A stretch of 64,000 bases of DNA from Rhodoferax sp. GW822-FHT02A01 (GTDB lineage: Bacteria; Pseudomonadota; Gammaproteobacteria; Burkholderiales; Burkholderiaceae_C), in contig NZ_CP152376.1 in the NCBI RefSeq assembly GCF_038784515.1, forward strand, positions 1,302,001 to 1,366,000, written 5' to 3'. The translations under genes were made by a program, and so were the position numbers. Shown one piece after another: positions 8,287 to 16,700 of the stretch (position 1 is the first letter of the stretch; every line of letters begins with the position of its first letter). A model generated the notes under the pieces. That model searched no databases, was not told the DNA's origin, and saw only the letters and a program-made list of their open reading frames with translations.

Positions 8287-10723
8287 AGCGGTAGCCCAGG
8301 TAGAAGAAGTACGACTCGCTGCTCTCGTGGTTGCCGGGACCGTCGGTCTGCGAAGTCTCGTAAATGCCCTCGGCCATCAGGTTGGCCCGGTTGGAGAGCT
8401 TGTAGGACACCCGCAGCCCGGGCGAGATGCGAACCACCTTGGTGTCGGTGTTGTCGGTCTGCGTGTAGTAACGGATGGAGGGCTCCAGGCTGAGCTTGTT
8501 GCCCATGAAACCGGTCAGGTTGTTGTACGCCAGCTGGGTGCCGTTCATGGTGTCGCTGCTGATGAAACTGACGTTGAAGCCATTGATGTCACGGCTGGAA
8601 TACAGGTTGGAGCCGGTGAGCTGGAACGACACGTTGTACTGCGCGCCGGTGGCGGGCTGGGCCTGGAAGTTGCCCACTGCAGGCAGCGCGCCCACATCGG
8701 CATAGCGCAGGTCCATGGAGCCCTGCCACTGGCTGGAGAGGGCTCGCGAAAAGCTCAGCATGGCCTGGCGCGCCTCGGCCGCAGTGCCCAGCGCCAAGGC
8801 CTGCGCCTGGTCCAGGCTCATGGTCTGCAGCAGCGTGGACAGCGACGACTTGCCCGATGCGATGAGCGCGTCGCTGAGCTGCAGCGAGGGCGCCTTGCGG
8901 TCATCCACCAGCATGGTCACCGTGGTGTCGTACGGTCCCTGGAACGAGCCCTGCAGCGTGAAAGCGTTAAGCACATTGAAGTTGATGTCGTAGTCGAGCT
9001 GGGTGTACATGGACAGCGTGTCACCGAAGTAGCGCACCTCCATGCCAATGGCGCGGCGGTCCGAGATGCCCTCGGTGGTCTGCTCCACCAGCGAGATGTT
9101 GCCGCCCCAGTGCTCGAACAGGTTGTCGGCCTCCAGCATCACGCCGGCCAGGTTCTGCTGCGGCGCCGACACCAGTGTGTTGGCCGGTACGCCCACCATG
9201 GCATCGAGTTTGTAGTCTTCCCACACCGGCATGGCCATGGACACGCCATCAAACAGGCCGAACAGCGAGCCGCCAATGGCCGATTGGCGCCCCACCCGCA
9301 GGTCTAGCCGGTTGCTGAGGTTGCGGTAGTCCACATAGGCGGCACTCACCAGCCCCTGTGTGGTGGAACTCAGGCTGCTGGCCGTGGACAGGTTGTCGGA
9401 GTGGGAGCCGCGCATCACCAGCTTGGTGACCGAGTCGTCGCCCTCGTAGCGGCCGGTGGCGTCCCAGCTGGAGACCAGCACCGACTGGTTGGTGCGGGTC
9501 AGCGTGTTCTGGTCGATGCCGGAGGCGATGTTGACCAGCGAGTCGGTCTTGGTCTGGCCGCCGTAGTAGTACTGCGAAATGCTGCCGGTGGCGCTCATGC
9601 GCTTTTTCTCGGCGGTTGCGGCTGCTGCAGGTGCAGCAGCCGTGGCCGGTGCCACCGCACCTAGCGCCTGCAGCCGCTGCGTCACACGGGCCACCGCTTC
9701 GCCCTGCGGATACAGGCGCAGGTAGAGCTGGTATTCGGTGCGCGCCTTGTCGCTGCGGCCCATGGCTTCCCAGGTGCGGCCTATGAGTTCCTGCGCCTCG
9801 GGCGTAGACGGGTTGGGCGGCAGCATCAGGGCCTGGTTCAGGCTGTCGATGGCATCCTGGTAGCGCTGCGCGGCAAAGGCGGTGCGCGACTGCTCCAGCA
9901 ACGCTGCGCCCTGACCATCCACGTCGCTCACGTTCACTTCCACCTGGGGTTGCGACGCGGGCCGCGTCGGTTGCGCCGCCGCGGTTGTGCTGGGGGGCGC
10001 TGGCAATGCAGCGGTCGGCGGCGGCGTGTCCAGACTTTGCACGCTGGCCTGCGGGAACGCCCGCAAGGCGCGCTGGCGCACTTGCTGCGCATCCTGTTCG
10101 CTGCGGAAGTAGCCCAACACCAGGTCATAGCCCGCGTTGCTGCCACGGCTTTGCGTGAACACTTCGTAGTTCTGGAACTCGGCTGGTATGCGGGGCGTGG
10201 CCGCGCCGTCCACCACGGCCGACTGCAGCACCACCGCGTAGTGCCGATCCCGCGCGTCCTCGGCCATGGCCGGCAAGGTGGGGGCCTGCGTGTCTGCTGC
10301 GGCGTTGCCCAGCACCAGATCGATGGTGCGGGCGCCCGGCCCCTGGCGCGCCTGCAGCAGCACCTTGCGGCTCAGATGCAGGCTGATCAGTTTGGTCTGC
10401 GCGCGCTGCACCGGCACGTAGCTGAGGTCTATGGTGGGCCGCTCACCGTCGCCGGATAGCCGCTTGCCTTCTTCCACCGACTGGGTCAGCACCGCTTCTT
10501 CTGCCGCGACGATCTGAAAGCCCAGCTGCGCCAGATCGGTGGGCACGGTGTTCGAGGGCGCCTGGCGCAGAAAGCGCACGTTGGCCGCAAAGGTGATGCG
10601 CGCCACGGTGGATGCGCCGTCGGCCAGCCACTCCACGCTCTCAATGGTCTGCGCCTGCGCAGCCAGGCTCCACAGCAACAAAGCCATGCCCAACCCAAGC
10701 CCCATGCGTGCTGACGTCTTCAC
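8273..10723 (-). CDS. Outer-membrane protein: AMIN-like, SPOR, TPR and beta-barrel domains
   Basis: Predicted outer-membrane barrel of 816 residues. A GTG start at 10723 directly follows the TGA of the giant cytochrome gene; an ATG at 10705 is an alternative. Signal peptide ends at AQA near residue 24. Visible order: a beta-rich AMIN-like segment (about 26-150), a SPOR-like repeat (about 190-235), a Pro/Ala linker, TPR-like helices (about 275-350), then from about residue 375 a long run of alternating polar/hydrophobic strands ending YFFYLGYRYDFQ, as in 20-plus-strand barrels. No cysteines were noticed, so it binds no heme itself. By position it is the likely porin of a porin-cytochrome conduit. 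It is not recognisable as MtrB/PioB, so that function is inference. Confidence 0.8.
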   Translation of the reverse strand: MKTSARMGLGLGMALLLWSLAAQAQTIESVEWLADGASTVARITFAANVRFLRQAPSNTVPTDLAQLGFQIVAAEEAVLTQSVEEGKRLSGDGERPTIDLSYVPVQRAQTKLISLHLSRKVLLQARQGPGARTIDLVLGNAAADTQAPTLPAMAEDARDRHYAVVLQSAVVDGAATPRIPAEFQNYEVFTQSRGSNAGYDLVLGYFRSEQDAQQVRQRALRAFPQASVQSLDTPPPTAALPAPPSTTAAAQPTRPASQPQVEVNVSDVDGQGAALLEQSRTAFAAQRYQDAIDSLNQALMLPPNPSTPEAQELIGRTWEAMGRSDKARTEYQLYLRLYPQGEAVARVTQRLQALGAVAPATAAAPAAAATAEKKRMSATGSISQYYYGGQTKTDSLVNIASGIDQNTLTRTNQSVLVSSWDATGRYEGDDSVTKLVMRGSHSDNLSTASSLSSTTQGLVSAAYVDYRNLSNRLDLRVGRQSAIGGSLFGLFDGVSMAMPVWEDYKLDAMVGVPANTLVSAPQQNLAGVMLEADNLFEHWGGNISLVEQTTEGISDRRAIGMEVRYFGDTLSMYTQLDYDINFNVLNAFTLQGSFQGPYDTTVTMLVDDRKAPSLQLSDALIASGKSSLSTLLQTMSLDQAQALALGTAAEARQAMLSFSRALSSQWQGSMDLRYADVGALPAVGNFQAQPATGAQYNVSFQLTGSNLYSSRDINGFNVSFISSDTMNGTQLAYNNLTGFMGNKLSLEPSIRYYTQTDNTDTKVVRISPGLRVSYKLSNRANLMAEGIYETSQTDGPGNHESSESYFFYLGYRYDFQ

Positions 10724-13700
10724 TCAGGGCCCTGTCGGTATCGGTTTGGTGCGGGTCAGGCCACGCATCTGGCGCGGAATGATTTCACCGTTGGTGATGT
10801 GGCAGCCCACGCAATTCATCGGGTCACCGGATGGCTGGTACTGCGGCGAGAGATGCTGGTAGGTCACCGGCTTCCAACCCGTGGTCTTATGGCAGCTGTC
10901 GCAGGAGCGCGCCGTCATGAAGTGGCCTGCGGGCTTGGCCGAGGCACTCATGCCGTTGTGGCAGGCCATGCAGGTGTTGGGCGACACGCCGTTGTGGTTG
11001 AACTGCGCCGGCGTCCAGGTGGTAGTGCGGTGGCAGGTGTCGCAGGAGTTGGGCACCATCAAATGGCGCGGTGGCATGCCCGAGGCGGACTTGCCGTCGT
11101 GGCAGGTCTTGCACTGGCCGGGTCGCACGCCTTGGTGATCGAAGCTATTGCCCAGGGTGCCGCGGCTGGGCTTGCCGGCCTGCAGGTTGGGGCGGATGCG
11201 GCCCATGTCCGGGCTGACCAGCGCTTCGCGCATCATGGGGCGCTGCAAGGCGCGGAAGCCGCCGTTGAAACTATGGCAGTTGCTGCAGTCGTTGGGCGCC
11301 TTGCGGCTGGCCGTGGTGTGCTTGCTCGGTATGCGGGTGAGCAGGTTGGTGACGTTGGTCCACGACAGGCCGTACTCGTGGCAGCTCTGGCACTGGATGC
11401 TGGCCAGCGCGGCGTTGGCATGCATGGTGGAGGCGGCGGTGCCGCTCTTCATGTCGACGCCGCTGAACGCCGTGGTGCCCACGTGGCAGGCGTCGCAACT
11501 GAGCACGCCGGTGGGCACGTGCGAGGCCACGGCGGCCACCGTCTTGGGCTGGTAGTTGATGGGCGGCGGCGAGGTGCACGAGGCCTGCGTGGTGCAGCCG
11601 GCAAAAGGCGCAGTGCCGCTGGTGCCGCCGGTACCCACGGTGTGGCAGGTCTTGCACGATGCGTTGCCCAGCGTGGCGGTGGTGTACTTCACCACGGCGG
11701 AGGGGATGGTGATGCCGGTGTGCAGGATGGCGTTCGATGCCAAGCCGCCGCTGGAGGAGTAGTCGCCCGGTGTGGTGTGGCAGGTGGCGCAGGAGGTGAC
11801 CGTGGTGGGCATGTGGCCGGCTGGCTTGCCCTCGGCAGTGAAGGCGCTGGTACCGGCGTGGCAGAGCGAGCAGTCGCCCGTGTCCAGCGTACTGCCGGTG
11901 TGGCCCGCATCGGTGTAGCCGTAGGTGGTGGCGGTGGCGCCGGGGCGTGTCTGGAAGCCGTTGTAGGCCTGGGTGGGCACGGCCAGATTCAGGCTGGCCG
12001 GTGTACGCGGGTAATTGGCCATGCCCAGCCACACATAAGCGCGCTCGTGGCAGGTCTTGCAGGCAAAGCCGGTGCTGTTGGCATGGATCACCGTGCCGGA
12101 GGCCAACGGCGACGCAAACCGGGTACCGGTGCTGGTCACGGACACCAGGCCGCTGGGCACGGTGGCCGAGTGGCAGGTTTCGCAGCTGGCGGTGTAGGGA
12201 ATGTGCGTGCCTGAGCCCGGCGTATTGCTCGAGGCGGGGATGGCCACCAGTGCAGTGACGCCACTGAAGGTGGTGTTGCTGATGCCAGGGCCGTGGCATG
12301 CGGCGCAACCGGTAGAGAAGCCCGCATGGCTGAACTTGCCACCGGCAAAGCTGGCACCGGTCTGCACCGGCGTGGTGGTGGGCACGTGGCAGACCTCGCA
12401 ACCGGTGGAGCCAAACGGAATGTGGTTGGACACACTGGCTGGCGACTTGATGGAGAAGCCCACCGACGGGATGGCATAGGCCGCGGCATTGGTCGAGCTA
12501 TGGCACTGCGCGCAGTTGGCGGTGGTAGACGGCGCGTAGGTATGGATATTGGTCACCGTGGGCAACGGGCTGAAGTCGATGGTGCTGGTGACATAGGCGC
12601 CGCCCACCAAGGACAGGTTGGTGTGGCAGTTCTGGCACTGCGCGCTGGCACTGGTGGGAATGTGGTTGGCCGGCTTGGCTACGGCGGAGAAGTTCACCGT
12701 GCTGCCGTGGCAATTGGAACAGTCGCCTGTGGCGGGGTGGTTGGCATCATTCACCGAAGGCGAAGTGCCGCCACTGACCGGCCGCGTCTGGAAGCCGGTG
12801 TAGGTTCCGCCACTGACATAGGTGCTCAGGTTTTGCGGATACAGGCTGATGTTGACCCAGGTCTTGCCGTTCTCATGGCAGGCGTTGCAGCCGGTGGTCA
12901 CGCCGGTGTGGATCATGGCGCCGGTGACCGTGGGGCTCTTGAACTTGGTGAGGCCCGGCGTGGTCACGCTGGCCGAGGCCGACACCAGCGTGGACGGCGT
13001 AGCGCCCAGGTGGCAGACCTCGCAGCTGCTGTTCACCGGAGAGGGAATGTGCCCGGTGCTGCCGGAGGTGGTGGCGGGCAGCACCACGATGGCACTGATG
13101 CCCTTGAAACTGCTGCCGCTGATGCTGCTGCCGTGGCAGGCATCGCAGCCGTTGCTGATGCCGCTGTGGCTGAACTTGCCCGCAGCAAAGGTGGTGCTGG
13201 TGCTGCCCGCCTTGGACAGGCCAGTAGGAATGTTCAGGTGGCAGACGCCGCAGTCCAGCCCTGCCGGGTTGGGCACGTGCGCGGGCGAGAGCAGCGGCGT
13301 GGTCGGCGTGACCGGCACCAATGCGCCCTGGAAGCTGCCGGAGTTGATGCTGCTGTCGTGGCAGGTAGCGCAGGACGATGTCACGCCGCTGTGGCTGAAG
13401 GCCGAGTTGGCGAAGGTGGGGCTGCCGGTCACCGGCGTGCTGGCGATGCTGGAGTTGCTGCCCACGTGGCAGCTTTCGCAGCCCAGGTTGGCCATGGGGA
13501 TGTGGTTGTTGGCCGGTGCCTTGATGGTCATGGCCGCGGTGTTGTAGAGCGCGGCATTGGCGGCGCTGTGGCACTGGGCGCAGTTGGTGCTGGTGGACGG
13601 CGCATTCGCGTGGATGGCCGTGATGGTGGGCATGGCACTGTAGTTGGTGCTGGTGTGGCAGTTGCTGCAGGCCACGTTGGCCGTGGGAATGTGGTTGGCT

Positions 13701-16700
13701 GGCTTGACGTTGGTGGCCCATTCCACAAAACCGCTGTGGCAATTGGCGCAGTCGCCGCTGGTGGGGTGCACGCTGTCGGCCACGCTGAAGGTAGTGGGGC
13801 TGGCGTAGGGCCGTGTCTGGAAGCCGCGGAACGGCGCGCTGTTGGTGATGGGATACGGCGACATGCTCATCCACTGCATGTCTTTCTCGTGGCAGCTGGC
13901 GCAGCCGCTGGTGACGCCGCTATGGATCATGGTGGAGGTGGGCGCGGGCGCCAGGAAGCCGCTGTTGGGCGCCGCATGCGACGCATTGCCCGGCACCAGG
14001 CTGGACGGCATGCTGCCCAGGTGGCAGTTCTCGCAGGTGGTGGACGTGGGCAGGTGCGAGGTGGAAGCGGCGCTGGCCGAGGGTGGCATGACCACGATGG
14101 TGCTGATGCCCTGGAAGCTGGTGCCGCTGATGCTCTGGCCATGGCACTCGGCGCAGTTGGCCGACATGCCCGTGTGGCTGAAGGCCGAGGAGCCGAACGT
14201 GGGCGAGCCCGTCACCGGCGTGGTGGCCATGCTGGAGCCGCTGCCCACGTGGCAGCTCTCGCAGCCCAGGTTGCGCATAGGCACGTGGTTGGTGCCGGGG
14301 CCGACGATGGTGCGGCTGGCGCTGCTGTAGGTGGCGGCATTGGCCGCGCTGTGGCACTGGGCGCAGTTGCTGCTGGTGGACTGGATGTTGGCGTGGATGG
14401 CGGTGATGGTGGGGTGCGTGCCCCAGCTCACGTGGCAGGAACTGCAGCTGGCACTGGCCGCATAGGGAATGTGGTTGGCCGGCCTGGAAGGTGCACCGAA
14501 GGCCGATGTGTCGCCATGGCACTGGACGCAGTCACCCGTGGTCGGGTGGCCCGCATCAGCCATCGAATAGCCCGCGGCGGCGGCCTGCGGCCGGGTGTGG
14601 AAACCGGTGTAGAGCTGCGACGGGTTGCTGGCGTTGAAGGTGGCGGGGCTGCGCGGGTAGGCGCTCATGCCCACCCAGGACATGCCGGCCTCGTGGCAGC
14701 TGGTGCAACCGGAAGCGATGCCGTTGTGGATGGCCGTGGTGTCAGGCGGCGCGGTGGCAAAGCCGCTGCCGGGCACGGTGCGTGGCGTGGTCACCGCCAT
14801 CAGCGTAGAGGGGATGCTGCCCGCGTGGCAGTTCTCACAGGTGGTGGAGCTGGGGATGTGGGCCGTGGCGCCACTGGTCGGCGGCATCACCACAATGTTG
14901 CTCACACCGTAGAAGGTGCCGCCCGTCACCGTGGGGCCGTGGCAAGTGGCACAGCCGGTGGTGATGTAGGTGTGGATGAACTGCCCACCACTGAACGAGG
15001 GGCTGCCGCTGTAGCCGGTGGAAGGCACCAACCCTGACGGAATGCTGTTGACGTGGCAGGTTTCGCAGCCGATGTTGTTGGACACCGGGATATGGCTGGG
15101 CGTCAGGCTGGCCACGGTCTTGGGCGTGACGCCATCAAACGTGCCGGCCACCACGTTCACGCCGTGGCAGGTGGAGCAGCCGGTGCTGATGCCGCTGTGG
15201 CTGAAGGCCGAACCAGCAAAGCTGGCACCGGTGGTGACCGGCGTGCTGGTGATGCTGGAGCCGGCACCCACGTGGCACTGCGCACAGCCCAGGTTGCCCA
15301 TGGGAATGTGGTTGACGGTGGGCGTCTTGATCGGGTTCTGCGTAGTGGTGGGCGCATACAGCGCGGCATTGGCCGTGCTGTGGCACTGCTCGCAGTTGCT
15401 GCTGGTGGACTGCAGCTTGGCGTGGATGGCGGTGACCGTGGGCGCCACGCCGAAGCTGGTGTGGCAGTCGCCACAGGCGGCAGTGGAGAGATAGGGAATG
15501 TGGTTGGGCGGCTGCGAGGGCTGGCCAAACGCCGTGGTGTTGCCATGGCACAGCGAGCAGTCGCCCGAGCTGGTATTGGGGTGGGCGGCGTCGGCGATGG
15601 AATTGCCCCCGCCACCGGAGACTGGCCGCGTCTGGAAGCCACGGTACAACGTCGTGGTGCTGGCCTGCAGCGTGGAGTAGTTGCGCGCGTAGGCGCTCAG
15701 GTCCATGCCGGCCCAAGTCATGCCGGCCTCATGGCAGCTGCTGCAGCCGGAGGTCACGCCGTTGTGGAGGGTGGTGGCCGAGGGCGGTGCATTGCGGAAC
15801 AGGCTGCTGCCGATGGTGGCGCTTGAAGACGCCGGCACCAGCGTGCTGGGCTTGGCACCGGCGTGGCAATCCTCGCAGGTGGTGGATGTAGGCAGGTGCG
15901 ACGTGCTGCCCGAAGGCGAGGTCGGCGGCATCACGATGAGCGGGTTCACACCAAAGAAGCTGCTGCCCGACAGCGTAGGGCCATGGCAGGAAGCGCAGCC
16001 GGTGCTGATGCCGGTATGGCTGAACTGCGCGTTGGCAAAGGTGGTCATGCCCGCTGACGGCACCAGGCCGCTGGGGGCGCCCGCCACGTGGCAACTGTCA
16101 CAGGCTGCCGTGGTGGGCACGTGCGCGGGCGACAGGCTGCCCATGGTCATGGGGAAGACCCCTGCAAAGCTGGAGGCCGTTACGGTTGAACCATGGCAGG
16201 TGGCGCAGCTGACGGTAGTTCCAGCGTGGTTGAACAGCGAGCCCGAGAACCGGGCGCCATCGGGCACCGGCGTAGTGGCGATGCTGGAGTTGGCGCCCAC
16301 GTGGCAGCCCTCGCAACCCAGGGTGCCGGTGGAGATGTGCTTGGCCGGTAGCGTGACGATGCCGGTTCCATTGCGCATGTTGGCACCGTACAGCGCCGCG
16401 TTGGCGGGGCTGTGGCATTGGTCGCAACCCGTGCTGGTGGACTGGATGTTGGCGTGGATGGCCGACACCGTGGGCAGCGCGCTGAAGTCGCCGTGGCATG
16501 CGCCGCAGGTGGCAGACGCCGCATACGGTATGTGGTTGGCAGGCATGGCCGGGCCGCCGAAGGCCACGGTATTGCCGTGGCACTGCGCGCAGTCGCCGGT
16601 GGCCGGGTGGGAGCCATCCGCCAGGGAGAAGCCGGCTCCCGCACTGGTGGGCCGCGTGTTGAAGCCGTTGTAGAGCTGGTTGGGGTTACCGGCGTTGAAG

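Noticed and set aside
12293..15037. Very long plus-strand open frame (about 900 codons) across the giant cytochrome
   Set aside because: It is a shadow of the repeated, GC-rich cytochrome gene on the other strand. The product is a low-complexity Gly/Ala/His/Arg chain. The same applies to the frames at 10799-12214 and 16412-18880.
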